Shown here one piece after another: positions 42,021 to 53,114 of a stretch of 64,000 bases of DNA. Below the pieces are notes generated by a model that saw only the letters and a program-made list of their open reading frames with translations, searched no databases and was not told the origin of the DNA. Source of the DNA: Actinomadura graeca. GTDB lineage: Bacteria > Actinomycetota > Actinomycetes > Streptosporangiales > Streptosporangiaceae. The stretch's first letter is position 1, and every line of letters begins with the position of its first letter. The stretch lies in contig NZ_CP059572.1 of assembly GCF_019175365.1 (NCBI RefSeq), positions 2,790,001-2,854,000 of the forward strand. Reading direction: 5' to 3'. The translations under genes were made by a program, and so were the position numbers.

Positions 42021-43970
42021 TCAGGGGCGGCGCAGCCGTTCGGCCGCGGGGACCTGGTGGGGCGGCAGCGACGGATGCCGGGCGGAGACGGCCCGGTCGG
42101 CGAGCCGGACCGCGCCCTCGGCGTCGCCGCTCAGCTGCCGCACGCGGGCGGCGCGCAGCAGCACCGGCCCGTCGTCGGTGCCGTCCACGTCGGCGCCGTC
42201 CAGCTCGCGCATCGCCGCCTCGGTCCGCGACAGCGTGGCCAGCGCGAGCGCGAGCGCGGCCGCGGTGGACGGGGAAGGCGTCCGGTCGCCCATCCGGGCG
42301 AAGTCCCGCAGCGCCGACTCGGCGAGGCCCTGGTCGGCGCGGATCTCCCCGCGCAGCCGCAGCGCCTCCGGGATCGCGCCGTCGCGGTCGATGACCTCGT
42401 TCAGCCGGTCGATCGCGTACCGCGGCTGGCCCGCCTGCCACAGCGCCTCCGCGAGCCCGATCCGGATCGTCGGGTCGTGGGGCAGGCGCACGCTCGCGAC
42501 CTGGAACTCCTCCAGCGCCGTGCCCTTCCCGTCGCGCCGGAGCCGGCCGCGCCCGGCCGCGGCGTACAGGCGACCGGCGGCCGTGCCGTCGCCGAGCGCC
42601 TCGCGCATGGCGGCGGCGGTGCGGTAGCGGTGCTCCGCCTCGGCCAGCGCGGCGTGCGGGCACGGATGCGCCGCCGCCCGCTCGTAGGCGATGTCCGCGA
42701 GGAACGTCTCGACCTCGGCGGCCTGCCGCGTGCCGTCCGGGTCGCAGGCCCCCGCGGCCCGCCGGGCGTGGTCGGCGGCCAGGTCGAGGTCGCCGTCGGC
42801 GAAGGCCACCGCGGCGGCGCGCAGGTGGCCGGGCACGCCGAGGTCGGGATCGGGCCAGCGGCCGAGGCCGAGCAGCGGCCCCGCGAGCCGGGGATGCTGC
42901 AGCTCGTAGACGGTCGCGCCGCCCGCGGGACGGGGCCGGACGAGGTGCCGGTCCTCCAGCGTGCGCATCACCGCCCCGGCCCGCCCGGACGGCATGGTCA
43001 CGCCGGAGCGGGCGAGGTCGCGCATCCACGCGGCCACCTGGCCGCGCGGGACGTCGTGGACGGCCGCCGTCTCCGACAGCACGCCCGCGCAGTAGTCTCC
43101 GATGGCCCGGTCCACTTCGGCTCGCAGCCGCTCCGGGGGCGTGTCCTCGGCGGACTCACCGCCCCACAGGCGGGTGCCCGCGACCTGGAGGAGCGTGAGG
43201 TCCGCGGACGGCCCCGCGCCGCCGCCCCGCCCCGGCCCGGCGCGCAGTTCGTCGACGAGCCGCCGCGGCTCGTCCGCGGCGGGCTCCCGGCCCGTGACGC
43301 CGAGCGTGCGCCGGACGACCTCGGTGAGTGCCCCCGGTCCGAGCGGGTCCAGCGGGAACTCGGCGACCGGCACGTCGCCCAGCCCCGCGCAGAGCCGGGC
43401 CACCTCGCCCATGTCCTCGGTGCGGACGGCGAGGAGGATGCGCGCGTCCGGGCGGGACACGAGCGCGTCGCGGAGCTGCCGCAGGAAGCGGCGCCTGCGG
43501 TCCTCGTGCGCCCGGGACACGCGCAGCACCAGCTCGGCCTGGTCGATGACGGCGAACGTGGGCGCGCGGCCGCCGTCCCGGCCGCGGGCGGTGTAGTCGT
43601 GCAGGAACTCGGCGAGCGAGAGGCCGGGACGGCGGCGGACGGCCTCGGCGGGGTCCCAGCCGCGCAGCAGCGTCAGCACGTAGGGGTTCGGGTCGGGCTG
43701 GTAGCCCATGGGGAGCGTCGGCCGGTAGGCCGCGCGGCCCACCGGAAGCACCCGCGCGTTGCCCGCCCTCAGCCTCGGGATGACGCCGGCGCTCAGCAGC
43801 GACGTCTTCCCGACGCCGGGCGGGCCGTGCAGGATCGTCAGCCGGTGGTCCTCCCAGAGCCCGGCCAGCGCGCCGGTCTCGCCCGTCCGCCCGAAGAACC
43901 GCCGCTCGTCGCACGCGGCGAAGGGGCGCGCTCCCATGAACGGGGGTCGCGCCTCTATCTGTGTGGTCAA
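42021..43970 (-). CDS. STAND-type NTPase with TPR repeats
   Basis: Encodes about 649 residues from a TTG at 43970 preceded by GAGGA; an ATG at 43937 is an alternative. The N-terminus (PFAACDERRFFGRTGETGAL) and Walker A LTILHGPPGVGKTSLLSAG match the novel-STAND group that opens actinobacterial conflict proteins. The Walker B region is FAVIDQAELVL. A winged-helix segment and a helical region follow, and residues from about 430 form TPR-like repeats (EAEHRYRTAAAMREALGDG, LAEALWQAGQPRYAIDRLNE). No effector domain is fused at the N-terminus. Such STANDs sense a ligand through the repeats and oligomerise. Partner unknown. Confidence 0.75.
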   Translation of the reverse strand: MTTQIEARPPFMGARPFAACDERRFFGRTGETGALAGLWEDHRLTILHGPPGVGKTSLLSAGVIPRLRAGNARVLPVGRAAYRPTLPMGYQPDPNPYVLTLLRGWDPAEAVRRRPGLSLAEFLHDYTARGRDGGRAPTFAVIDQAELVLRVSRAHEDRRRRFLRQLRDALVSRPDARILLAVRTEDMGEVARLCAGLGDVPVAEFPLDPLGPGALTEVVRRTLGVTGREPAADEPRRLVDELRAGPGRGGGAGPSADLTLLQVAGTRLWGGESAEDTPPERLRAEVDRAIGDYCAGVLSETAAVHDVPRGQVAAWMRDLARSGVTMPSGRAGAVMRTLEDRHLVRPRPAGGATVYELQHPRLAGPLLGLGRWPDPDLGVPGHLRAAAVAFADGDLDLAADHARRAAGACDPDGTRQAAEVETFLADIAYERAAAHPCPHAALAEAEHRYRTAAAMREALGDGTAAGRLYAAAGRGRLRRDGKGTALEEFQVASVRLPHDPTIRIGLAEALWQAGQPRYAIDRLNEVIDRDGAIPEALRLRGEIRADQGLAESALRDFARMGDRTPSPSTAAALALALATLSRTEAAMRELDGADVDGTDDGPVLLRAARVRQLSGDAEGAVRLADRAVSARHPSLPPHQVPAAERLRRP

Positions 43971-44061
43971 CGACGGTCCTCGGTCACCGGCGGCGGGGGT
44001 GCGCTCGACGTTCCGGAGAGTGGATGATAACCGACTCGCCGCCCCTTTCGCCGGTCGTTCC

Positions 44062-46119
44062 TCAGAGCTCGGGGAGAAGCCGGGACGGGGTGATGGGCAG
44101 GTCGCGGACACGGACGCCGGTGGCGTGGTGGACGGCGTTCGCGACCGCCGCGGCGGCCCCGACGATGCCGATCTCCCCGATGCCCTTGGTGCCCATGGGG
44201 TTCAGGTGCGGGTCGGACTCCTCCACCCAGACCGCGTCGATGTCGCGCACGTCCGCGCAGGCCGGGACGTGGTACTGGGCGAGGTCGCGGGTGAGGTAGT
44301 CGCCGAACTCGGCGTCCATGACGCTCTCCTCCAGCAGCGCCATGCCGAGGCCCATCGTCATGCCGCCGATGAACTGGGACCGGGCCGTCTTCGGGTTGAT
44401 GATCCGCCCGGCCGCGAACACGCCGAGCATCCGGCGGACGCGGACCTCGCCGGTGTCGACGTCCACCTCGACGTCGGCGAACTGCGCGCCGAACGCGTGC
44501 CGCGCGTACTCCTCCCGCCCCTTGACCTCGTCGCCGGTGTCGGCCGACGCCTCCAGGCCCCCGGGCGGGACGGTGCCGTTCATCCTGCCGAGCAGCGCCT
44601 CGCAGGCGCGGACCACGGCCGTCCCCCAGCTGGACGTCCCGGCGGAGCCGCCCGCGACGGACGCCCGCGGGAACGCGCTGTCGCCGATCTCCACCCGGAC
44701 CCGGTCGAGGTCCGCCTTGAGCGCCTCCGCCGCGATCAGCGTGAGCGCGGTGCGGGCGCCGGTGCCGATGTCGGCCGCGGCGATCCGGACGGTGAACGTG
44801 CCGTCGGGCTCGGCGCGGGCGGTCGCCCGGTTGGGCTGCATGTAGGCGGGATAGGTGGCCGCGGCGACGCCCGTCCCGAGGAGCCTGCGGCCCTGCCTGC
44901 GCACGCCGGGCTCCGGGTCGCGCGCCGCCCAGCCGAACCGGCCGGCGCCCTCGCGCAGGCACGCGACGAGGTTGCGGGAGCTGAACGGCACGCCGCTCTC
45001 GGGGTCCCGGTCGGTGTCGTTGCGGACGCGCAGCTCCACCGGGTCGATCCCGGCCGCGACGGCCAGCTCGTCCATCGCCGATTCGAGCGCGAACATGCCG
45101 GGCGTCTCGCCGGGCGCCCGCATCCAGGACGGCGTGGGGACGTTCAGGCGCACCAGCCGGTGCGACGTCCGGCGGTGCTCGGCCCGGTACATCACGCGGG
45201 TGGGCGTCGCGGTCTGCTCGGCGAACTCCCGGACGACGGACGTCTGCCCGATCGCGTCGTGGAGGATCGCGTTGAGCCGGCCGTCGGCGTCGGCGCCGAG
45301 CCGGACCCGCTGGATGGTCGGTGTCCGGTAGCCGGTGGTGGCGAACATCTGCTGCCGGGGCACGGCGAACTTCACGGGACGCCCGGCGGCGCGCGCGGCC
45401 ATCGCCGCGAGGACGGCGTTCGGCCTGGGCGTCCCCTTGGCGCCGAATCCGCCTCCCACGTGCGGCGCCACGACGCGCACCCGGTCCTTGTCCAGGCCGA
45501 AAACCTTGGCGAGCGTGGTCTGGACGATCGACGAGCCCTGGTTAGAGTCGTAGAGGGTGAGGGTTCCGTCCTCGTCCCACAGGGCGATCGTGGCGTGCGG
45601 CTCCATCGGGTTGTTGTGCTCGGCGGGGGTCGTGTAGGTGGCGTCCACGCGGACGGCCGACCTCGCGAACGCGCCATCGGGATCGCCCTTGCCGGTGTCG
45701 GCGGGGAAGCCGGGGTTGACCGAGCCGGGTTCGTACAGGTCGGGACGGTCGGCGCCGAGCCGCACGTCCGGGGGCTCGGACCTGTAGTCGACGCGGACGA
45801 GCCTGGCCGCCTCCCTCGCCGTCTCCAGCGTCTCGGCGACGACCGCCGCGACGAACTGGCCGCGGTAGGAGACCTTCCGGGACTGGAAGAGGGCGAGTTC
45901 CCCGTCGTCCACGCCGTTCAGCCGGGGCGCGTTCTCGCACGACAGCACGGCCAGCACGCCGGGGAGCCGGGACGCCTCGTCCGTGCCGACGGAGACGACC
46001 TCGCCGCGGCCGACGCCCGCCTGGACGGCCGCCGCGTAGGCGACGCCCTCGACGGGGTACTCGGCCGCGTAGCGCGCTTCCCCGGTGACCTTCTCGCGGC
46101 TCTCCAGCCGGTCCGTCAT
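44062..46119 (-). CDS. Aldehyde oxidoreductase molybdenum-binding subunit (PaoC/YagR-like)
   Basis: Encodes 685 residues. The xanthine dehydrogenase-type Mo-binding pattern is clear: ESREKVTGEARYAAEYPV, HNNPMEPHATIALW, VRVVAPHVGGGFGAKG, and the C-terminal MGTKGIGEIGIVGAAAAVANAV with the base-catalyst Glu. Length is typical of PaoC rather than of two-domain xanthine dehydrogenase. The start overlaps the FAD subunit stop (ATGA). With PaoB and PaoA partners it should oxidise aldehydes using a molybdopterin cytosine dinucleotide cofactor. Maturation genes are not in the window. Confidence 0.9.
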   Translation of the reverse strand: MTDRLESREKVTGEARYAAEYPVEGVAYAAAVQAGVGRGEVVSVGTDEASRLPGVLAVLSCENAPRLNGVDDGELALFQSRKVSYRGQFVAAVVAETLETAREAARLVRVDYRSEPPDVRLGADRPDLYEPGSVNPGFPADTGKGDPDGAFARSAVRVDATYTTPAEHNNPMEPHATIALWDEDGTLTLYDSNQGSSIVQTTLAKVFGLDKDRVRVVAPHVGGGFGAKGTPRPNAVLAAMAARAAGRPVKFAVPRQQMFATTGYRTPTIQRVRLGADADGRLNAILHDAIGQTSVVREFAEQTATPTRVMYRAEHRRTSHRLVRLNVPTPSWMRAPGETPGMFALESAMDELAVAAGIDPVELRVRNDTDRDPESGVPFSSRNLVACLREGAGRFGWAARDPEPGVRRQGRRLLGTGVAAATYPAYMQPNRATARAEPDGTFTVRIAAADIGTGARTALTLIAAEALKADLDRVRVEIGDSAFPRASVAGGSAGTSSWGTAVVRACEALLGRMNGTVPPGGLEASADTGDEVKGREEYARHAFGAQFADVEVDVDTGEVRVRRMLGVFAAGRIINPKTARSQFIGGMTMGLGMALLEESVMDAEFGDYLTRDLAQYHVPACADVRDIDAVWVEESDPHLNPMGTKGIGEIGIVGAAAAVANAVHHATGVRVRDLPITPSRLLPEL

Positions 46120-47090
46120 GTGCCCTCCCCCAGCTCGATCAGCGTCCGGACGATCAGGTTGCGCGCCAGCGGCACCTTGTAGGCGTTGTCGCGCAGCGGC
46201 TCGGCCGTGTCCAGTTCGGCCTCCGCGGCGCGCAGGAACGACTCCTCCGTCGCCGGCGCCCCGCGCAGCGCGTCCTCGGCGCGTCTGGCCCGCCACGGCT
46301 TGTGCGCCACGCCGCCCAAAGCGATGCGGACGTCCTCCACCCGGCCGTCCTCCACGCGCAGCGCGGCGGCGATCGAGACGAGGGCGAACGCGAACGACGC
46401 GCGTTCCCTGACCTTGCGGTAGCGGGACGGCATCTCCAGCGGCGGCACCTCCACGGCCGTGACCAGCTCGCCCGGCGCGAGGGTGGTGTCCCGCTGCGGC
46501 TCGCCGCCCGGGAGCCGGTGGAAGTCCTCGAACGGGATGCTCCGCTCTCCTGCGCGCCCTTGGACCTGGACCTCCGCGTCCAGCGCGGCCAAGGCCACCG
46601 CCATGTCGGACGGGTGCGTCGCCACGCACGCCTCCGAATGGCCCAGGATCGCGAGGTTGTGGTGCTCGCCCTCCCTGGCCGGGCATCCGCTGCCGGGGTC
46701 CCTCTTGTTGCACGGCTTCGAGGCGTCCTGGAAGTAGGAGCAGCGGGTGCGTTGCAGAAGGTTGCCGCCGACCGTCGCGAGATTGCGGATCTGGCCGGAC
46801 GCGCCCGCGAGGACGGCCTGCGCCAGGACGGGATGCCCCTCGCGCACCGTCCGGTCCGCGGCGAGGTCGCTGTTGCTCACCGTCGCGCCGATGACGAGGC
46901 CGCCGTCCGGCTTCAGCTGGATCTGGTCGTAGGGCAGGTGCGTGACGTCCACGAGCCGGGACGGTTCCTCCACGCCCAGCCGCATCAGGTCCACCAGGTT
47001 GGTCCCGCCGCCGAGGTAGAGGGCCCCGTCACCGTGCCGGGCCAGGGCGTCCTCCACACTCGTGGCGCGCTCGTACGCGAAGGGCCTCAT
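46116..47090 (-). CDS. Aldehyde oxidoreductase FAD-binding subunit (PaoB/YagS-like)
   Basis: Encodes 324 residues. FAD-binding motifs of the CO-dehydrogenase medium chain are visible (GGGTNLVDLMRLGVE, GASGQIRNLATVGGNLLQ). The stretch RTRCSYFQDASKPCNKRDPG followed by SGC corresponds to the loop that binds an extra 4Fe-4S cluster in E. coli PaoB. The start overlaps the iron-sulfur subunit stop (ATGA). It passes electrons between molybdenum and iron-sulfur subunits. Confidence 0.9.
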   Translation of the reverse strand: MRPFAYERATSVEDALARHGDGALYLGGGTNLVDLMRLGVEEPSRLVDVTHLPYDQIQLKPDGGLVIGATVSNSDLAADRTVREGHPVLAQAVLAGASGQIRNLATVGGNLLQRTRCSYFQDASKPCNKRDPGSGCPAREGEHHNLAILGHSEACVATHPSDMAVALAALDAEVQVQGRAGERSIPFEDFHRLPGGEPQRDTTLAPGELVTAVEVPPLEMPSRYRKVRERASFAFALVSIAAALRVEDGRVEDVRIALGGVAHKPWRARRAEDALRGAPATEESFLRAAEAELDTAEPLRDNAYKVPLARNLIVRTLIELGEGT

Positions 47091-47644
47091 GCTTCCGCCG
47101 CCTCCTTGGCCGCCTTGCCGCGCGCCGCCGCGTCCTTGACCGCGGCGACGATGCCCACGTACGCGCCGCACCGGCACAGGTTGCCGCTCATCCGCTCCCG
47201 GATCTCCTCGTCGTCCAGGTCGGGGTCGGAGCCGAGGTCCCGGGTCACCGCGCTGGGCCAGCCGCGTTCCGCCTCGTCGAGGACGGCCGTCGCGGAGCAG
47301 AGCTGGCCGGGCGTGCAGTAGCCGCACTGGAAACCGTCGTGCTCGACGAACGCCTCCTGGACGGGGCTGAGCCGCCCGCCCCGCGCGAGCCCTTCCACGG
47401 TGACGATCTCGGCGCCGTCATGGGCGACCGCCAGCGCGAGGCAGCCGTTCGCGCGCCTCCCGTCCAGCAGGAGCGTGCACGCGCCGCACTGCCCGTGGTC
47501 ACAGCCCTTCTTCGAGCCGGTCAGCCCGAGGTCCTCGCGCAGCACGTCCAGGAGGGACGCGCGGGTGTCGACGTTGAGCCGGTGCTCCCGCCCGTTCACG
47601 GTGAGGGTGATGTCGGCGTGCACCGGGGTGGCTTCGGAGTCCAT
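47087..47644 (-). CDS. Aldehyde oxidoreductase 2Fe-2S subunit (PaoA/YagT-like)
   Basis: Encodes 185 residues from the ATG at 47644; an earlier reading to 47677 adds an unsupported tail. The plant-type 2Fe-2S site is GCDHGQCGACTLLLDGR, and the second cluster site is QCGYCTPGQLC with SGNLCRCGAYVGI. Unlike E. coli PaoA, no twin-arginine signal is present in the chosen start or its extension, so the complex is predicted to be cytoplasmic. First gene of the three-gene operon. Confidence 0.9.
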   Translation of the reverse strand: MDSEATPVHADITLTVNGREHRLNVDTRASLLDVLREDLGLTGSKKGCDHGQCGACTLLLDGRRANGCLALAVAHDGAEIVTVEGLARGGRLSPVQEAFVEHDGFQCGYCTPGQLCSATAVLDEAERGWPSAVTRDLGSDPDLDDEEIRERMSGNLCRCGAYVGIVAAVKDAAARGKAAKEAAEA

Positions 47645-47677
47645 GAGGCGATCCCTACCCCGGATCACGGACGGCAC

Positions 47678-47702
47678 CCGGCCCCCACGGGGCGGGGGCC
47701 GG
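47678..47702. terminator. GC-rich hairpin upstream of the aldehyde oxidoreductase operon
   Basis: CCGGCCCCC (47678-47686) pairs with GGGGGCCGG (47694-47702). It lies between the end of the holin-like gene at 47841 and the operon start at 47644, on the same strand. It could end the holin-like transcript. Confidence 0.5.
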
Positions 47703-47840
47703 ACGCGGGCCCCGGGCAGGGGGCGATGACCCGCGCGGCCGAGGGTCCGGCCGCTATGTCCGGAGTGTACGCCTGTGTTGGTGGTTGGCCCTGCCGTCCC
47801 CTTTTGGCGCGACGACCGGTAGCGGTCAGCCCGCGGGCGT

Positions 47841-48221
47841 TCAGTCGTCGTCGGTGAGGATCTCGGTGACCTTGCGCACCGTCTCGGTCGGCAGCGGCGC
47901 GGGCAGCCCGCGCCACTTGCGGGACGCCGCGAGCGCCGCCGCGCCCGCCCCGCCGCCGTACGCCAGCGCCGTGACGAAGGACGCCAGCTCGGGCGGAAGC
48001 TTCCGCTCCAGCAACTGCACGTTCATCCGGTATGTCGCGGCCGTGGCGCACAGCCCGAGTGCCCCCGCCAGCGCTCCCAGCCGCACCGCGGGAATGCGCT
48101 GCCTGGCCTTGGCCAGCATCTCCTCCTGCGCCGCCTCGACCACGTGCCGGACGAGCGCGAGGTTCTGCGACACCGGGTCGTCCTCGACCCTGGCCGCCTC
48201 GCGTGACTCCGTCATGACCAC
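47841..48221 (-). CDS. Small membrane protein, holin-like (phage holin superfamily type)
   Basis: Encodes up to 126 residues; GTG at 48221 has GGTGGG six bases upstream and an ATG two codons later is possible. An amphipathic helix (QNLALVRHVVEAAQEEMLAKAR) is followed by two hydrophobic helices (LGALAGALGLCATAATYRM and ASFVTALAYGGGAGAAALAA) and a charged tail. The layout matches small actinobacterial membrane proteins annotated as phage-holin family III. Function unproven; no lysis genes are near. It is divergent from geosmin synthase. Confidence 0.65.
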   Translation of the reverse strand: MVMTESREAARVEDDPVSQNLALVRHVVEAAQEEMLAKARQRIPAVRLGALAGALGLCATAATYRMNVQLLERKLPPELASFVTALAYGGGAGAAALAASRKWRGLPAPLPTETVRKVTEILTDDD

Positions 48222-48237
48222 GCTTTACCCACCATGA

Positions 48238-50493
<2,256 letters not shown>

Positions 50494-50550
50494 GCCGCGC
50501 GACCCGGAATGGAACGATGGATGCCCGCGTTATCACTGGTCGAAGAGCCC

Positions 50551-50562
50551 AGGTCTAGACCA
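50551..50562. promoter_or_regulatory. DasR-like operator (dre), one mismatch
   Basis: AGGTCTAGACCA has the fully palindromic core GGTCTAGACC (50552-50561) and differs by one base from the TGGTCTAGACCA core of DasR sites. It lies 106 bases upstream of the 47-codon gene and 58 bases past the geosmin synthase stop. It suggests N-acetylglucosamine-linked control of the small gene; DasR itself is not in the window. Confidence 0.6.
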
Positions 50563-50667
50563 AGTTGCTAAACCGGGTGGGTCATCGGGGAAGATCTCCT
50601 TTTCGGGCGGGCCGGATGCCGCGCGATCCGGAACCGCCGTCTGGATTACGGGAGGACAGCAGCAGCA

Positions 50668-50811
50668 ATGGACAACCCTCTGGCGAACCCTCGTCGCACG
50701 AAGCTCGACGCCTGGCCGTCGCGGCGGCAGGCCGACTCCGACGCCGACCACGCGGGACGGCCCGCCGACGCGGAGTCCTCGGCGGCCGAGGACGAACTCG
50801 CCGCTCGTTGA
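50668..50811 (+). CDS. 47-residue hypothetical protein
   Basis: The ATG is preceded by GGGAGGA ten to fifteen bases upstream and the reading frame runs 47 codons to a TGA. The peptide starts MDNPLANPRRTKLDAWPSRR and then becomes Asp/Ala-rich and acidic. There is no signal peptide or Cys. A very strong terminator follows ten bases after the stop and a DasR-like site precedes it, so the gene has its own transcription unit. I do not recognise a family; it could be a regulatory microprotein or a peptide precursor. Confidence 0.6.
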   Translation: MDNPLANPRRTKLDAWPSRRQADSDADHAGRPADAESSAAEDELAAR

Positions 50812-50820
50812 CCGCGGCTT

Positions 50821-50861
50821 CGCCGGGGCCCGTCCGTATTCCGGACGGGCCCCGGCGTTTT
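50821..50861 (+). terminator. Strong intrinsic terminator
   Basis: CGCCGGGGCCCGTCCG (50821-50836) pairs perfectly over 16 bp with its complement at 50842-50857, loop TATTC, and is followed by TTTT. It ends the small gene and may also serve the convergent WD40 gene. Confidence 0.9.
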
Positions 50862-50887
50862 GCGTGGACGAGGCCACTTCGGGAGCG

Positions 50888-51841
50888 TCACCAGTCGCCG
50901 GGCCGGACCGTGTACAGGCCGTCGTCGGTGGCGGCGGCGAGCGTGCCGTCCGGGGACAGGGCCAGGTCGTTGACGGGGGCGGGGATCCGGATGCGCCGGG
51001 GACGGCCCGGGTCCGCGGCGTCCCAGACCAGGACGGTGCCGCCGGAGACGCCGGCGGCGGCGAGAAGGCGGCCGGACGCCGACGCGGCGGCGACCTGGTC
51101 GCAGGCGAGCGGGGCGGGCAGCACGGCGAACCGCGTGCCGTCGAGGTGGCGGGCGACCAGGCCCGTCGAGCCGGGCTGGACGAGGACGGGCCCGCCCGGG
51201 CACTCCGCGAACGCCGCGCGGCCTGAGCCGAGCGACGGCGGGCAGGCCACCTCCTCCCCGCGCTCGACGTCCAGGACGCCGACGGAACAGCCGGCCGCGC
51301 CGTCGGCGCCGTCCGCGCGTCCGGTGTCGCGGATGAGGGCGACCAGGGGGCCCGCCACCGGCAGCAGGCGGCGGCCGATGGCCGACGAGTGCCCGAGCCA
51401 CACGCCGAACTCGGCCAGTCGGTCCCCGGTGGCGGCGTCCCACACGACGACCTCGGCGTCGTGCGCCGGGCCGAAGACGGCGACGACGGCGCCCCGCCCG
51501 CGATGGGCGGACAGCCCCACCAGGTCGGGAGGGGCGGAACGGTCCGGTTCGAGGGTGACCTCGCCCCCGGTGCGCAGGTCGTGGACGTGGATGCGGTCGC
51601 GGCGCGTCCACGCGACGACGGGCGCCCCGTCCGGGAGGCCGAACGCCCAGTCGGCGCGGTCGTCGGGGAAGTCCGGGACGGGTGGGCCGGCGGGCGCGCC
51701 GGACGCGAGGTCCCACGCCTGGCCGAGGTTCGCCCCCGTCCCGGCCTGGGAGGTGAAGGCGCGGGGTGTCCCGGCCGCCGTCACGGCGACACCGTCGAAC
51801 ATTCCGGGCGCCGACGGGCCGGCCGGCACGCTTTGGAGCAT
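50888..51841 (-). CDS. WD40-repeat beta-propeller protein
   Basis: Encodes 317 residues from an ATG at 51841 (no convincing ribosome binding site; longer readings exist). Blades of the type VVVWDAATGDRLAEF, IHVHDLRTGGEVTL, VLVWDAADPGRPRRI and LALSPDGTLAAATDDGLYTV indicate a seven-bladed propeller. There is no signal peptide or fused kinase. Such free-standing WD40 proteins are frequent in actinomycetes as scaffolds; partner and role are unknown. Confidence 0.8.
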   Translation of the reverse strand: MLQSVPAGPSAPGMFDGVAVTAAGTPRAFTSQAGTGANLGQAWDLASGAPAGPPVPDFPDDRADWAFGLPDGAPVVAWTRRDRIHVHDLRTGGEVTLEPDRSAPPDLVGLSAHRGRGAVVAVFGPAHDAEVVVWDAATGDRLAEFGVWLGHSSAIGRRLLPVAGPLVALIRDTGRADGADGAAGCSVGVLDVERGEEVACPPSLGSGRAAFAECPGGPVLVQPGSTGLVARHLDGTRFAVLPAPLACDQVAAASASGRLLAAAGVSGGTVLVWDAADPGRPRRIRIPAPVNDLALSPDGTLAAATDDGLYTVRPGDW

Positions 51842-52000
51842 GCGTGGGAGGTTAGGGCACCGGTTCGCGATCGTTCTGGCTTGTGCCGGAAAAGCCGCCG
51901 GGCCGCGGCGGACGCCGTGCAGGCGGCGGGGTGTCACTCCGTTCGCCTAGGTTTCGACGACACCCGCACGCGGGAGGGGGCGCACGCGGCCCGGCCTCGG

Positions 52001-53083
52001 TCAGCCCACGTCACGCAGCCGCGCCGCCTGCCGCTCCGGCGGGACGTCGTTGATCCAGGCGGCCATGCCCGACTCCGAGCCCGCCAGGTACTTGATCCTG
52101 TCGGCGGCGCGGCGGACGGAGAACAGCTCCAGGTGCAGGCGGACGAGGCCCCGGCCCTCGCCGATCGGGGCCTGGTGCCAGGCCGCGACGTACGGGAGCG
52201 GCGTGTCGTAGAGGGCGTCGCAGCGGCGCAAGAGCTCCTTGTACAGCGCGGCCACCTCCTCGCGCTCCGCGTCGGTGAGGGCGACCAGGTCGGGGACGTG
52301 CCGGTGCGGCATCAGATGCACCTCGACGGGCCAGCGCGCGGCGGCGGGGACGAAGGCCGTCCAGTGCTCGCCCGGCAGGACGACCCGGGCGCCCGCCCGC
52401 TCCGCCGCGAGGACGTCGCCGAACAGCTCGCCGCCGGTGGACGCGCGGTGCCGGGCCGCCTGCTCCAGCATCCGCCCGGTGCGCGGGGTGACGAACGGGT
52501 AGCCGTAGATCTGCCCGTGCGGGTGGTGCAGGGTGACGCCGATCTCGACGCCGCGGTTCTCGAAGACGAACACCTGCGCGACGCCGGGCAGCGCGGACAG
52601 GTCGGCGGTGCGGTCCGCCCACGCCTCCACGAGGGTGCGGAACCGGGACACCGGCAGCCGCGGCAGGATCGCGGAGTGGTCGTCGGTGAAGCACACCACC
52701 TCGCAGCGTCCCGCGCCGCGGGCCCGCTCGAACACCGCCGCGCCGTCCACGGCCGGCGGGACCCCGGGGGTGCGGGCGTCGAAGGCCGGGAAGCGGTTCT
52801 CGAACACCGCGACGTCGTAGCGGGCGTCGGGGATCTCCGAGGCGGGGCCGCCGGGGCACAGCGGGCACTCCCCGGCGGGCGGCAGGAACGTCCGGGCGTT
52901 GCGGTGCGCGGTGATCGTCACGTGGTCGCCGGTCAGCGGGTCGCGCCGCGTCTCGCACAGCGGCTCGACGGGCGGGAGGCCGCGCGGGTCGGGCACCGGC
53001 ATCCGGCCCGGCCGCTCGTCGTAGTAGACGATCTCGCGGCCGTCCGACAGCCGCGCGCGCGTGCGCGTCACCTTGGAGAGCAC
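52001..53083 (-). CDS. galT: Galactose-1-phosphate uridylyltransferase
   Basis: Encodes 360 residues from the GTG at 53083, with GGAGG four bases upstream. The catalytic motif is HHPHGQIYGYPF, where His189 in HPHGQ is the nucleophile. The zinc-binding CPLC (73-76) and the ENRFPAF strand are also typical. Length matches the family. It swaps UMP between UDP-glucose and galactose-1-phosphate in the Leloir pathway. It sits 31 bases behind the conservon GTPase gene on the same strand and is probably an independent passenger; GalK and GalE genes are not in the window. Confidence 0.92.
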   Translation of the reverse strand: MLSKVTRTRARLSDGREIVYYDERPGRMPVPDPRGLPPVEPLCETRRDPLTGDHVTITAHRNARTFLPPAGECPLCPGGPASEIPDARYDVAVFENRFPAFDARTPGVPPAVDGAAVFERARGAGRCEVVCFTDDHSAILPRLPVSRFRTLVEAWADRTADLSALPGVAQVFVFENRGVEIGVTLHHPHGQIYGYPFVTPRTGRMLEQAARHRASTGGELFGDVLAAERAGARVVLPGEHWTAFVPAAARWPVEVHLMPHRHVPDLVALTDAEREEVAALYKELLRRCDALYDTPLPYVAAWHQAPIGEGRGLVRLHLELFSVRRAADRIKYLAGSESGMAAWINDVPPERQAARLRDVG

Positions 53084-53114
53084 ATCACCTCCGCCGCCGT
53101 CGGTCCCGCCCAGC

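Noticed and set aside
47841..48221. Holin-like gene as part of a prophage
   Set aside because: No lysin, tail or other phage genes are nearby, and this protein family is common in actinomycete chromosomes.
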